64,000 nt of DNA from Jingyaoa shaoxingensis (GTDB lineage Bacteria > Bacillota > Clostridia > Lachnospirales > Lachnospiraceae), in the NCBI RefSeq assembly GCF_014385005.1, contig NZ_JACRSZ010000017.1:1-64000 (forward strand). Direction: 5' to 3'. The translations under genes were made by a program, and so were the position numbers. Below the pieces are notes generated by a model. That model worked only from the letters and a program-made list of their open reading frames with translations, did no database searches and was not told the origin of the DNA. Below, piece after piece: positions 15,410 through 24,598 of the stretch; position 1 is the first letter of the stretch, and every line of letters starts with the position of its first letter.

Positions 15410-15856
15410 GGTACGATTGCATCTATGTTGACATTGGGAAATTGTATTGGTTCTATTACAGGTCCCATTGTATTCTCTAAAATCAAAAATGTTAAAGTGT
15501 TTGTATCAGGAGCTGCCGTGTTGAGTTTTGCCGGAATTATTATGTGTTGGAGATTTCCGTCCATATTCGTTTTACACATACTGGTTCTTTATACTGGAAT
15601 TATGCTTGGAGCGTCAATGCCTATTTTCCTTTCCGCACCGGTTTTGTTAGAAGGACTTGGAACTAAATATGCAGGAAGTGCGGCGGGTGTCATCTCTACA
15701 TTACAGCTTCTTGGAGCTGTTTTGATTCCAACTTATATCTTAACACCGATTGCGGGAGATAATTATAGTTTGTTGTTTATGCTTGCATCCATATGTATGG
15801 TAATTATGTTCCTCTGTGGGCTGTTACTCCCTCAGTTTGGAAACAATCAAAAGTAA
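15410..15856 (+). pseudogene. C-terminal fragment of a major-facilitator transporter
   Basis: About 148 codons without a proper start: GTIASMLTLGNCIGSITGPI then four or five membrane helices ending FLCGLLLPQFGNNQK. The loop LLEGLGTKYAGSAAGVISTL is typical of MFS C-terminal halves. The N-terminal half is missing and the sequence starts exactly where the inverted DUF3784 copy ends, so this is a rearrangement product. Confidence 0.7.
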
Positions 15857-15880
15857 GAATCACAAAATAAATGAAAATCT

Positions 15881-15930
15881 TCCTATGTTGCAATGAAATT
15901 GCTGTCGCAAGCCAAATTTCAAGCATAGGA
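15881..15930. terminator. Hairpin between converging genes
   Basis: TCCTATG with AATGAAATT pairs imperfectly with AAATTTCAA and CATAGGA. It lies between the MFS fragment and the end of the PucR gene. No T-run, so a terminator role is uncertain. Confidence 0.4.
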
Positions 15931-15941
15931 GGATGACCAAA

Positions 15942-17489
15942 TTAAAGTGTTTCGCAGATGAGGCAGGATATTAATAAATAGAGAAGCATATTTTCATCCA
16001 GGTAATCCAGTGAAATATGGAGCAGGTCTTCGATTTTTCGTAGCCGGTAGATCAAGGTGTTTCTATGAAGATGAAGCGTCCGGGCAGTCTCCGCTATATT
16101 TCTTCCGTTGATAAGATAGCATTTTAAATTATGAATGAGTGTGAGATCCTGCTCCATATGGCTTTGCCACAGGGATAAAACAGCTGGGTGGCAGAAGCCC
16201 GGCAAGGAGTTTTTTTCCTTAAGGACACCATATAAAACATGCGGAAAGGCTTCATCAAACCTTTGAATATGTTTTTGAGGCTCCAAAGGGTAAGATTTCA
16301 TAAGCCTGCATTGTCCATATGCCATGGAAAGCTCCGTGAATCTAAAAAAACGGGTGCTTATATAGACCTTAAGGGAAAGCCGTTTTAGCAAATCCTCCAG
16401 TGCGGCATATGATTTTTCATAATCAGGATCAAAATCCCGCCTGCGGCAAACCGCAACAATAGAATGTTCAAAATAGAGGACAACTCCATGAGGCAGAATG
16501 TTTTTTATCTGATGAATATAGGCAGACTGACGGGTATCCGAGACGTCAGATTCCGGAAGGGAAAATTGATAAAGATACCAAATATCCTCGTTCGTATAAT
16601 TTCTGGATTGGAGATAATAAGAGGTAGAAAGCTCATCTGCCGGATATCCCTGTAAAAGCCGTATAACATAATAGTTTTCTTCATCCTGCAAAAGAAAAGG
16701 CTGAATCTGGTGATTCATAGCAAGCTCTGTAAAATGAACGACTTCTAATAACAAAGCCTTTTGTGCTTCCGTAAAGGGACCGTTCATATCTGTCGTACCG
16801 AATGCTCCAAAGTTTTTTCCCTCAAAATAAAGCGGAGCGGTCAGAGAGTGATGGGATGGATCCTGACGAAAGACGCTGGAGATTAAGCGGTTTCCGCTGT
16901 GAATTTCCTGCATAACTCTCTGGTGTTCGTCAGGATATATGGATTCTGTCGGTGTAAAGCCGAAATTGATAACCTCGTCCCAGAGAGTTCCCTCGATTTT
17001 TTCCTGAAATTTCCCGGTATAATGCAGCAGCTTTCCGGTTGGAGAAAAAAGGGCAATCGGGTTGCAAAGAAAGGTGGCCGCATAATCAAGCAGATCTGAA
17101 ACGTCTTTGTTTTCGATAATTATATTTAGGCATTGCTCATACCAGGCATAGTACTTATCAAAAATATCCAGAAACTCACGGAATACCTTATGAAAAGGCT
17201 CGTCCGTATATAAGATGGCGGCATGCTCCATCCAGGAAGGGTTTATCTGTCCCTCCTTTGATCCGGTTTTGGTACAGAAAATCAGGAACCGGGGCTTACG
17301 TATATCCCATTCCCTATCAAGGAAAGAGCTCTCTTGTGTTAAATACAGAAAATCATTATCGATTATTTCCATGGAATCATCAAGCATGCGGGCATGCCGG
17401 AATAATTGATCTAAGCCCGTAGATTTATAAAAAATCCTGTATTTATCAGGAATCCAGTCAAGGATGACAGAAATGCTCATAGATTTCAT
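15942..17489 (-). CDS. PucR-family transcriptional regulator
   Basis: 515 residues. The last 60 hold the PucR-type helix-turn-helix, NIAETARTLHLHRNTLIYRL followed by RKIEDLL; the middle (residues 130-260) looks GAF-like and the N-terminal 120 resemble the PucR N-domain. PucR regulators control catabolic genes and respond to the substrate. It is divergent from the NmrA-like and GcvT-like genes, so it probably controls them from the 250-bp gap between. The ATG has AAAGGAG nine bases upstream. Confidence 0.8.
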   Translation of the reverse strand: MKSMSISVILDWIPDKYRIFYKSTGLDQLFRHARMLDDSMEIIDNDFLYLTQESSFLDREWDIRKPRFLIFCTKTGSKEGQINPSWMEHAAILYTDEPFHKVFREFLDIFDKYYAWYEQCLNIIIENKDVSDLLDYAATFLCNPIALFSPTGKLLHYTGKFQEKIEGTLWDEVINFGFTPTESIYPDEHQRVMQEIHSGNRLISSVFRQDPSHHSLTAPLYFEGKNFGAFGTTDMNGPFTEAQKALLLEVVHFTELAMNHQIQPFLLQDEENYYVIRLLQGYPADELSTSYYLQSRNYTNEDIWYLYQFSLPESDVSDTRQSAYIHQIKNILPHGVVLYFEHSIVAVCRRRDFDPDYEKSYAALEDLLKRLSLKVYISTRFFRFTELSMAYGQCRLMKSYPLEPQKHIQRFDEAFPHVLYGVLKEKNSLPGFCHPAVLSLWQSHMEQDLTLIHNLKCYLINGRNIAETARTLHLHRNTLIYRLRKIEDLLHISLDYLDENMLLYLLISCLICETL

Positions 17490-17738
17490 TGCAAAAAACT
17501 CCTTTGGTCATTTTTGACGAAAAAAGACGGTATAAATGAATTATATAACTGATGACGGGAGATGGCAACTGCTTTACTATGAATATATAGGAAACACTGT
17601 TCAGGCGCCGACAGTTAGAGTGGAGATAATATAATTCAGACAAAAGGAAGGAGGCAATAAAAAGAGCTGAGGGAGCATCCTATAAAGGGGTATCGATTTT
17701 TTAATATTATAATTATATAGTTGAAAGGATTATTTTTT
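17490..17738. promoter_or_regulatory. Divergent promoter region of the PucR/NmrA module
   Basis: No gene is present. ACTGT (17596) and ACAGT (17611) form a gapped dyad around GGCGCC. An AAGGAAGGAGG motif at about 17644-17654 has no start codon at the right distance. An AT-rich stretch with TATAAT-like sequence lies at 17705-17720 upstream of the NmrA-like gene. Likely PucR binding region. Confidence 0.35.
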
Positions 17739-18683
17739 ATGAAAAAGATATTGTTAAATGGAGTAGACGGAAATTTTGGAAGCAGATCAGCCCGTGTATT
17801 GCTGGAAAAATATCCTCATGAAGCTTTGATTTTTACGGCTCCAACAAAAAATGGTCTTGAAAAATACCAGGCAATGGGCATTGAAACCAGAATTGCCGAT
17901 TTTAACAATGCGGAAAAACTGACGGAAGCATTTAAAGATGCGGATACAGTTATTCTGATCTCCATGCCATTCGTTGGACCGAAAAGAAGAGCGGCACATA
18001 AAATTGCAATTGATGCGGCTGTGGCGGCAGGTGTAAACAAACTGGTTTATACATCGATTGTAGGAGCCGGACATGAGGATATCAATGCTTACGAAGTAAA
18101 CGATCATGTATGGACCGAAAGGTATATCAAAAAACAGCCCATCCATTATTTGATTCTTCGGGATTCCCAATATGCGGAAGCAATGGTCTCCACATTTGTG
18201 GAAGCAGTTGAAAATACAAACGGCATCATCCGCAATAACATGGGAGATGGGAAAATGGCATTTGTTTCGAGGGATGACTGTGCGCTTGCGGCGGCCTGTG
18301 CGGCAATGTCTGATTGGGAAGATCGAATTGTTGATATAAATGGAGCCGAGCTTCTGACAATTGCACAGTACATGGCAATCGCCTCGGAGGTTACGGGTAA
18401 AAAGACGGAATATCAATATATCAACGATGATGAGATGTATGAGTTCTTTGACTCCATCGGCGTTCCAAGGACAACGGAGGAAATGTGGGCGGACACGGCG
18501 AAGAACTTTCCATTTTGCTCAGATGGAATGGTGTCCTTTGGCAGGGCAATCCGTCTGAATCAAATGAGTACATTTACGGATGATTTTGAAAAGCTGACAG
18601 GGCAAAAGCCCATCACGGTAAGAGAAATGTTTGAAGATATGGAAAATCATTTAATCGGAACAAGAACATCTACAGATAATTAA
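17739..18683 (+). CDS. NmrA-like NAD(P)-binding protein
   Basis: 314 residues, an atypical short-chain dehydrogenase of the NmrA/HSCARG group. The Rossmann start is MKKILLNGVDGNFGSRSARV with GxxGxxG-like spacing, followed by VILISMPFVG and VNKLVYTSIVGAG. The C-terminal half has NmrA features (QYMAIASEVTGKKTEYQYI). The ATG at 17739 has GAAAGGA upstream. With the GcvT-like gene 20 bases downstream and PucR opposite, it may reduce or sense a catabolic intermediate. Substrate unknown. Confidence 0.75.
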   Translation: MKKILLNGVDGNFGSRSARVLLEKYPHEALIFTAPTKNGLEKYQAMGIETRIADFNNAEKLTEAFKDADTVILISMPFVGPKRRAAHKIAIDAAVAAGVNKLVYTSIVGAGHEDINAYEVNDHVWTERYIKKQPIHYLILRDSQYAEAMVSTFVEAVENTNGIIRNNMGDGKMAFVSRDDCALAAACAAMSDWEDRIVDINGAELLTIAQYMAIASEVTGKKTEYQYINDDEMYEFFDSIGVPRTTEEMWADTAKNFPFCSDGMVSFGRAIRLNQMSTFTDDFEKLTGQKPITVREMFEDMENHLIGTRTSTDN

Positions 18684-18703
18684 AAACAGTAGGAGGACGA
18701 AAA

Positions 18704-20053
18704 ATGGCAGAAATGATGAATCCGGCGCTGGAAGGCGCCACCTTATTGTTCCCACAGGGATCTTTTATTACGGCATATGCTTATACGGGCGTGGAGGATG
18801 AGATCAAGGCATATCAGACCAGCGCATGGATTGGAACGGCGCTTATGACATCCCCCATTTATGATGTATACGGACCGGATGCCGTTAAATTAATGGGACA
18901 GGTTTGTACAAATGATTTTACCACGCTGGGAATGAACGGCATACGCCATGCCGTAATGTGCAATGAGAAAGGTCAGATTCTGACAGACGGCGTTGTAATC
19001 CGTATCGGAGAAGATCGTTACAGAACCTACTGGCTTGATCCGGTGATCTCTTATTATGTCAATACATCAGATCTGGATGTGCATGGCGAAAACATGAGCG
19101 GAAAGGAATATTTTATCCAGATTGACGGTGAAAAGTCCTTAGAGATTCTGGAAAACGCATTCCAGGCCAATCTTCACGACATCAAATTCGGCAGACATAG
19201 AATCCAGGAGGTAAACGGAAAACAGGTACGCATCATCCGGCTTGGCATGTCCGGCAACCTTGCTTATGAAATTCACGGAGATATGGCGGATTATGCGGAG
19301 ATCTATAATCTGGTATGGGCGGCAGGTGAAAAGCTGGGAGCAAGAAAGCTTGGGCTCCAGGCTTATAACATGTTTAACCATACGGAGGCCGGATTCCCGA
19401 ATATCAATCTTCACTATCCGCTTCCGTGGCTGGAAACCAGCGAGAAAATGACAGAATATATGCGCACAGTGCCTCAGTTATCCATGTTCAATCTCAATCG
19501 AAGGCTTCTCGGAAGTGTAGGGGATGATCTTCAGGCTCGCTTTGTTACTCCCTATGATGTGGGATGGGATTTCCTGATTAAATACAATCATGACTTCATT
19601 GGAAAAGAAGCCCTCCTTGAAATGTCGAAAAAGCCCCAAAAAAAATGCGTAACCCTGGAATGGAACGCCAAGGATGTGGCAGAAGTCTTTGCAACCATGC
19701 TCAGCCCTGGGGAGGAACCCTGCGAGGATATTACCAAACCATCCGCTCTTGAATACTATTTCTGTGTCAGAGAGTTTGGTTTTGAGTACCGGGCGGATAA
19801 GGTGCTGGCTGCAGATAAGGAGATCGGGATCACAAGCGGAAAAATCATCTCTTATACCTATAACAGCATGATTTCTCTGGCCTTCATTTCCGCAGAATAT
19901 GCCAAAGAAGGGACGGAGCTTGAAATACTCTGGGGAACGCCGGGAACCCGCCAGATGAAGGTTCGCGCAAAGGTTGCCAGATTCCCGTATAATCAGGATT
20001 ATATCCGTAATGAAAAGCGGGATGTTTCGGATATACCTGTTTTTGAAAGATGA
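18704..20053 (+). CDS. GcvT-family aminomethyl/O-demethylase-like protein
   Basis: 449 residues of the tetrahydrofolate-dependent aminomethyltransferase fold: DAVKLMGQVCTNDFTTLGMN, GMSGNLAYEIHGDM and a C-terminal barrel ending RAKVARFPYN. It lacks partner glycine-cleavage genes nearby and is longer than GcvT (about 365), which fits the LigM-like O-demethylase or dimethylglycine-oxidase-type relatives that move a one-carbon group to folate. AGGAGGAC lies before the ATG. A role in demethylating an aromatic or amine substrate under PucR control is an inference. Confidence 0.65.
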   Translation: MAEMMNPALEGATLLFPQGSFITAYAYTGVEDEIKAYQTSAWIGTALMTSPIYDVYGPDAVKLMGQVCTNDFTTLGMNGIRHAVMCNEKGQILTDGVVIRIGEDRYRTYWLDPVISYYVNTSDLDVHGENMSGKEYFIQIDGEKSLEILENAFQANLHDIKFGRHRIQEVNGKQVRIIRLGMSGNLAYEIHGDMADYAEIYNLVWAAGEKLGARKLGLQAYNMFNHTEAGFPNINLHYPLPWLETSEKMTEYMRTVPQLSMFNLNRRLLGSVGDDLQARFVTPYDVGWDFLIKYNHDFIGKEALLEMSKKPQKKCVTLEWNAKDVAEVFATMLSPGEEPCEDITKPSALEYYFCVREFGFEYRADKVLAADKEIGITSGKIISYTYNSMISLAFISAEYAKEGTELEILWGTPGTRQMKVRAKVARFPYNQDYIRNEKRDVSDIPVFER

Positions 20054-20093
20054 AACCGGAGATGATTACATAGGGAAAATAAAATTTATGTGT

Positions 20094-20125
20094 TCCCCTG
20101 CAGAGTTTTCAAGCTTTGCAGGGGA
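20094..20125 (+). terminator. Hairpin after the GcvT-like gene
   Basis: TCCCCTGCAGAG pairs with CTTTGCAGGGGA around TTTTCAAG. The following bases have only a short T run. Confidence 0.55.
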
Positions 20126-20157
20126 TCTGCTGTTTACGGGTTTATTCTTTTAACTTA

Positions 20158-20334
20158 ATACATATACCTGTATTAATTATTGAGCATAATATAGAATTCA
20201 TTTCTCATGTAGCAGATTATCTTGTAGATGTAGGAAGAAATGCAGGAAATAAAGGTGGAGAGACTATAATTCAGGGAAAACCAATAGAAGTTGTTAGGAA
20301 CGTAGAATCATCATGGAATAATATAATAAATTGA
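20158..20334 (+). pseudogene. C-terminal fragment of a UvrA-like ATPase
   Basis: The frame reads PVLIIEHNIEFISHVADYLV then DVGRNAGNKGGETIIQG and EVVRN, the UvrA C-terminal H-loop and final strand (usual form IEHNLD... ADYIIDLGPEGG..GG). There is no start codon. It ends in TGA immediately before the hicAB promoter. It may be the other end of the fragment at 9353-9730. Confidence 0.75.
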
Positions 20335-20363
20335 TTGACACCACATATGACACCATATATAAT
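20335..20363 (+). promoter_or_regulatory. hicAB promoter with tandem 12-bp operator-like repeat
   Basis: TTGACA (20335-20340), 17 bases, TATAAT (20358-20363) is a consensus vegetative promoter. TGACACCACATA (20336) is directly followed by TGACACCATATA (20348), a 12-bp tandem repeat that covers the -35 and spacer. HicB antitoxins autorepress, so this is a good operator candidate. Confidence 0.8.
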
Positions 20364-20383
20364 ATAGATAGGAGGTATGACAA

Positions 20384-20641
20384 ATGTCAAAATGGGATAA
20401 ACTGATAACACGTATATGCAATTTATCGAAAGACCTCCGGTTTGATGAGTTACGGAAGGTATTGGAAAGTTATGGATACGAAATGAATGCACCAAGAAGT
20501 GGAAGTAGCCATTATACTTTCAGAAAACAAGGGTGTATGCCAATTACAATACCAAAGCATGAACCAATCAAGAAAGTATATGTAGAAATGGTAAGGCAGA
20601 TTGTAGAAAGCGAGGCGAAGAATGATGAAGACGCTGAATGA
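20384..20641 (+). CDS. hicA: HicA-type toxin
   Basis: 85 residues of the HicA mRNA-interferase fold (double-stranded-RNA-binding-like): LRFDELRKVLESYGYEMN, then SGSSHYTFRK with the catalytic His, and CMPITIPKHEPIKKVYV. HicA cleaves mRNA and blocks translation when free of HicB. AGGAGG lies seven bases upstream. Longer than the smallest HicA proteins by an N-terminal helix. It overlaps hicB by 20 bases. Confidence 0.9.
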   Translation: MSKWDKLITRICNLSKDLRFDELRKVLESYGYEMNAPRSGSSHYTFRKQGCMPITIPKHEPIKKVYVEMVRQIVESEAKNDEDAE

Positions 20642-20987
20642 TTATATGGCAATGTCCTATCGTATGGAAATTGTGGAAGATAAAGATGAAGGCGGATTTG
20701 TAGTTTCTTATCCGGATTTGCCTGGTTGCATTACTTGTGGTGAGACAGTGGAGAGTGCGGTAGCAAATGCACTGGATGCAAAAAAAGCATGGATTGAAGC
20801 TGCATTAGAAGATGGTGTAGAGATTCATGAACCAGACAGTCTGGAAGACTATTCTGGACAGTTTAAATTGAGAATTCCGAGAAGTCTGCACAGATCACTG
20901 GCAGAGCATTCGCAGAGAGAAGGAATCAGCATGAATCAGTATTGTGTGTACCTTCTTTCCAGAAATGATGCAGTGTTCTCAAAATAA
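20622..20987 (+). CDS. hicB: HicB-type antitoxin
   Basis: 121 residues. The N-terminal HicB fold (YRMEIVEDKDEGGFVVSYPD, then LPGCITCGETVESAVANALD) would cover the toxin active site. The C-terminal ribbon-helix-helix (KLRIPRSLHRSLAEHSQREG) would bind the promoter repeats. The start overlaps hicA, and two adjacent ATG codons are possible. A terminator lies about 100 bases downstream. Confidence 0.9.
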   Translation: MMKTLNDYMAMSYRMEIVEDKDEGGFVVSYPDLPGCITCGETVESAVANALDAKKAWIEAALEDGVEIHEPDSLEDYSGQFKLRIPRSLHRSLAEHSQREGISMNQYCVYLLSRNDAVFSK

Positions 20988-21092
20988 ATGTTGTCAAACT
21001 TATTTACACCATTTACAATAAGCTGGCAACAAATTGGCAACATTTTGTGGTTATTCGACGAATAAAAATTTTATTTCATAACGTATATAAAG

Positions 21093-21146
21093 AAACCTTA
21101 CTGATTTTCAGAAGTAAAAAACTGAATATCGGTAAGGTTTTCTTTT
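21093..21146 (+). terminator. Terminator after hicAB
   Basis: AAACCTTACTGAT pairs with ATCGGTAAGGTTT, followed by TCTTTTTCC. The right arm belongs to the repeat that recurs at 24599, where the left arm is missing. Confidence 0.7.
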
Positions 21147-21230
21147 TCCTTATTTTTCTTTTTTAGTCAATTCTTTTACGAGGTAATCACTCAATTCCTG
21201 AGATGGTATCTTGGCACGTTTCTGGTAAGT
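21116..21230. repeat. 112-bp direct repeat, left copy
   Basis: Begins AAAAACTGAATATCGGTAAG and ends TTTCTGGTAA. It matches 24599-24710 with about ten differences. The two copies bracket the lacZ/araC fragments and both contain the minus-strand coding tail that ends SQELSDYLVKELTKKEK. Confidence 0.8.
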
Positions 21231-21242
21231 ATCCAGTTCCGG
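21150..21242 (-). pseudogene. C-terminal tail of an unidentified protein
   Basis: The minus-strand frame ends YQKRAKIPSQELSDYLVKEL then TKKEK and a stop. Sequence upstream of it in the frame is not convincing. The same tail recurs at 24632, attached to a Crp/Fnr-like segment. Confidence 0.4.
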
Positions 21243-21433
21243 GTATTTATATCTCCATCTGCGACCTCCATAGAGAACAAAAGCACGATAGAGTACGGAA
21301 CAGAGCAAGGATTGGCAGCACTGATCTATGGCGAACAAGGAGTGAGTTCGTTGCCGATACAGGACATTACAGGAGAATACATAGATACAGATAATGAGTA
21401 TATGTATTATTATTCGGCTGAGTTTGTAAAATA
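21239..21433 (+). pseudogene. C-terminal fragment of an unidentified protein
   Basis: A start-less frame reads STIEYGTEQGLAALIYGEQG and IQDITGEYIDTDNEYMYYYS before TAA. It is soluble and acidic. A hairpin (GAGGATA with TATCCTC, 21454-21500) follows, which supports a true gene end. Family unknown. Confidence 0.35.
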
Positions 21434-21506
21434 AGAATAGCAAAAGTGAGAAGAGGATATTACAAATCATTGTTTTGATAATTCGGTGGTATCCTCTTTG
21501 TGGATT

Positions 21507-21617
21507 TCAGAATTTGTTTCTTAGCTTTCGGTATTCTCTTGGCGAATATCCTTTCAGCTTGTGAAAAAGCCGACTGAAATAAAGCTGGTTATCATATCCG
21601 ATATCTATATAAACTGA
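21507..21617 (-). pseudogene. C-terminal fragment of an AraC-family regulator
   Basis: The frame reads IGYDNQLYFSRLFHKLKGYS then PREYRKLRNKF and a stop: the second helix-turn-helix of an AraC protein. It is cut at about 21612, where a plus-strand lacZ fragment begins. AraC regulators are commonly divergent from lacZ, so one deletion could have removed both 5' ends and the promoter region between. Confidence 0.8.
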
Positions 21618-23638
21618 TTCTTGAAACAGAGAATGAAGTAATTGTAGATCACATTGCATTAAGAAAGATAGAGATTAAAGACCAGGTTATTTATTTAAAT
21701 GGACAGAAGATTAAATTCCGTGGTGTCAATCGACATGATTCTGATCCGGTTACTGGATTTACAATCAGTCTGGAACAGCTCACAACCGATCTTACGTTAA
21801 TGAAGCAGCATAATTTTAATGCGATCCGTTCCAGCCACTATCCGAACGCACCATTTTTCTATGAAATGTGTGACAAGTATGGATTCATGGTGATAGATGA
21901 AGCAGATATTGAAGCTCATGGTCCATTTATGATCTACAGAAAAGAAGACACCGATTACAATCGGTTCAAACGATGGAATGAGATGATTGCAGATGATCCG
22001 GCATGGGAAGAGGCAATCGTTGATCGCGTAAAACTTATGGTGGAACGTGACAAAAACCGTTTCTGTATTGTTATGTGGTCAATGGGAAATGAGAGTGCTT
22101 ATGGCTGCAACTTTGAAAAAGCACTGGAATGGACAAAGAATTTTGATCCAGACCGTATCACACAATATGAGAGTGCAAGATACCGTAATTATGATGAAAC
22201 ATATGATTACAGCAATCTGGATGTGTACAGCCGGATGTATCCGGCGCTTTCCGAAATTCAGGAATATCTGGATAAAGATGGAAGCAAACCCTTCCTTTTG
22301 GTAGAGTACTGTCACAGTATGGGAAACGGACCTGGAGATTTTGAAGATTACTTCCAGATGATTCAGGATAATGATAAAATGTGTGGCGGCTTTGTCTGGG
22401 AATGGTGTGACCATGCGATTGCTCATGGAACTGCTAAGAATGGAAAGACTATATATGCTTATGGGGGCGACCATTGCGAAGAAATTCATGATGGCAACTT
22501 CTGTATGGATGGATTAGTATATCCGGACAGAACGGTACATACAGGACTTTTGGAATACAAGAATGTTTATCGCCCGGCAAGGGTTATTTCCTATGACAAA
22601 GAAAGCGGAGAACTGGTGCTTCATAACTACATGGATTTTGATGACTTGAAAGATTATGTGAAGATCAGTTATGAACTGACGCAGGACGGGCTTGTAATCA
22701 GCAAAGGTAAACTTCCAGAAGTTTCAGCAGCACCACACAGTGAAGGAAAAATAAACCTTAAAATCAATGTGCCAGAGAGTGGAAAATGTTATTTAAAATT
22801 TATTTACCATCTGAAAAAGAAATTGCCACTGTTGGATGAAGACCATATTCTTGGATTCGATGAAATTGAGGTAAGCAAAGACGGTGCAAAATGTAAACTT
22901 GCTGAGAAATGGCTACAAAAAACAGCAGTGGACTCTGAGTTACAGGTAAATGAAAATGATACACAGATCCATATCAAGGGGCGTGAATTTGCTTATACCA
23001 TAGACAAACGTACTGCACTCTTTACAGAGATGAAATTCGCAGGGCGGGAATACTTGAACCATCCGATGGAATTAAATATTTGGAGAGCTCCAACAGATAA
23101 CGATATGTACATCAAGTCTGAATGGAAGAAAGCCCATTATGATAAAGCTTATACAAGAGCTTACACGACAGAGGTCGTGCAGGGAAAGCATGGTGTGAAA
23201 ATTACAAGCCATGCATCCGTTGTGGCAGAGACAGTACAGAAGATTCTTGATGTGACGATTACATGGAAAATAGAAGCTGCTGGAAAGATTGATGCAGATA
23301 TTGCAGTAACAAAAGATGATGAATTCCCGGACCTGCCAAGATTTGGTGTGAGGATGTTCCTGGATAAAAAACTTTCAGCTGCACGATACTTTGGAATGGG
23401 ACCACAGGAAAGCTATTGTGACAAACATCAGGCTGCGAGCCACGGTTTGTACCGGGCAGATGTAGGGGATTTACATGAGGACTATATCCGTCCACAGGAA
23501 AATGGAAGCCATTATGATTGTGAATATGTAGAGCTTAACAACAGCCGATATGGAATTGTGGCATCCGCAGAAAAGGCATTTTCATTCAATACTTCTTATT
23601 ATACACAGGAAGAACTTGAGAAGAAAGGGGAGTATTTC
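21602..23638 (+). pseudogene. lacZ: Truncated GH2 beta-galactosidase
   Basis: Glycoside hydrolase family 2 sequence begins at LILETENEVIVDHIAL and continues through FRGVNRHDSDPVTG. The acid/base Glu is in MWSMGNESAYG and the nucleophile in LLVEYCHSMGNGPG. About the first third of a normal LacZ, including the sugar-binding and jelly-roll domains, is missing. The end stops at YYTQEELEKK, tens of residues short. The frame continues without a stop into the AraC gene. Activity is unlikely without the N-terminal domain. Confidence 0.85.
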
Positions 23639-24439
23639 ATGCAGTTAAAATATGTTGACACAAAAGAGGAGATTATAGCAATAAATAGGAAGTCAAAACA
23701 TATTGAACCACATCTTCATAATGCACTGGAGATCGTTTGTGTAACAAGTGGATCATTAGAACTTGGTGTCGGACAGGAACTATACCATATGGAAAAAGGA
23801 GATATTGGCTTTGTATTTCCAGATGTTATTCATCACTATCAGGTACTGACATCCGGTGTAAACAAAGCGACTTATCTGATTGCATCGCCATTTACGATAG
23901 CCAAATTTGCAGATATCATGCAATCCATGGCTCCTGAATACCCAATCATCAAAGCGGAAAAGGTTGAACCGGAGGTATATAGGGTTATAAATGCAATTTT
24001 AGAGACAGAACAGTCGGATATTACTGTTGCACAGGCATATCTTCAAATTGTGTTGGCACGCTGCATAGGAAAGTTAAATTTGGTAGAAAAGAGTAATGTG
24101 GGGAGCAACGATCTTATTTACCAGACAGTTTCCTATATATCAGCAAATTTTAAGAAGAAATTTTCGCTGGAAGAGATGGCAAAAGATCTGGGGGTGAGCA
24201 AATATGTTTTATCCAGACTCTTTTCCAAAACATTCCATAGAAACTTTAATCAATATCTTAACGATGCAAGGCTGAACTATGCATGCCAGCGTTTGGAAAA
24301 TACGAGTGATTCTATTACAAACATTTGTCTGGATAGTGGATTTGAAAGTCAGAGAACATTTAACCGAGTATTTAAAGAAAGATATAAAATATCACCGAGT
24401 GATTATCGGAGTATTTGTGTGAAAGAGATGTTGTCATAA
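23639..24439 (+). CDS. AraC-family regulator, in frame with truncated lacZ
   Basis: 266 residues. The N-terminal cupin has HIEPHLHNALEIVCVTSGSL and GDIGFVFPDVIHHYQ; the C-terminal double helix-turn-helix has FSLEEMAKDLGVSKYVLSRL and ITNICLDSGFESQRTFNRVF. The ATG at 23639 has AAAGGGGAG six bases upstream, inside the lacZ remnant, so it can be made on its own even though the reading frame is continuous with lacZ. Such regulators control sugar use. It was probably brought next to lacZ by deletion. Confidence 0.8.
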   Translation: MQLKYVDTKEEIIAINRKSKHIEPHLHNALEIVCVTSGSLELGVGQELYHMEKGDIGFVFPDVIHHYQVLTSGVNKATYLIASPFTIAKFADIMQSMAPEYPIIKAEKVEPEVYRVINAILETEQSDITVAQAYLQIVLARCIGKLNLVEKSNVGSNDLIYQTVSYISANFKKKFSLEEMAKDLGVSKYVLSRLFSKTFHRNFNQYLNDARLNYACQRLENTSDSITNICLDSGFESQRTFNRVFKERYKISPSDYRSICVKEMLS

Positions 24440-24598
24440 AAGGTTCTGTTGATCGAAATATTTACTTTGATTTTACAGTGCTATGTATTTGATTTCATGT
24501 GTGGATGATATAATATAAAAATATTTGTAGAAAAAAGAGTTTTATTCTATTATGAAAAGAGTAAGGTGTATTCTAAAGAAACAAGAAAGGCAGGGCGC

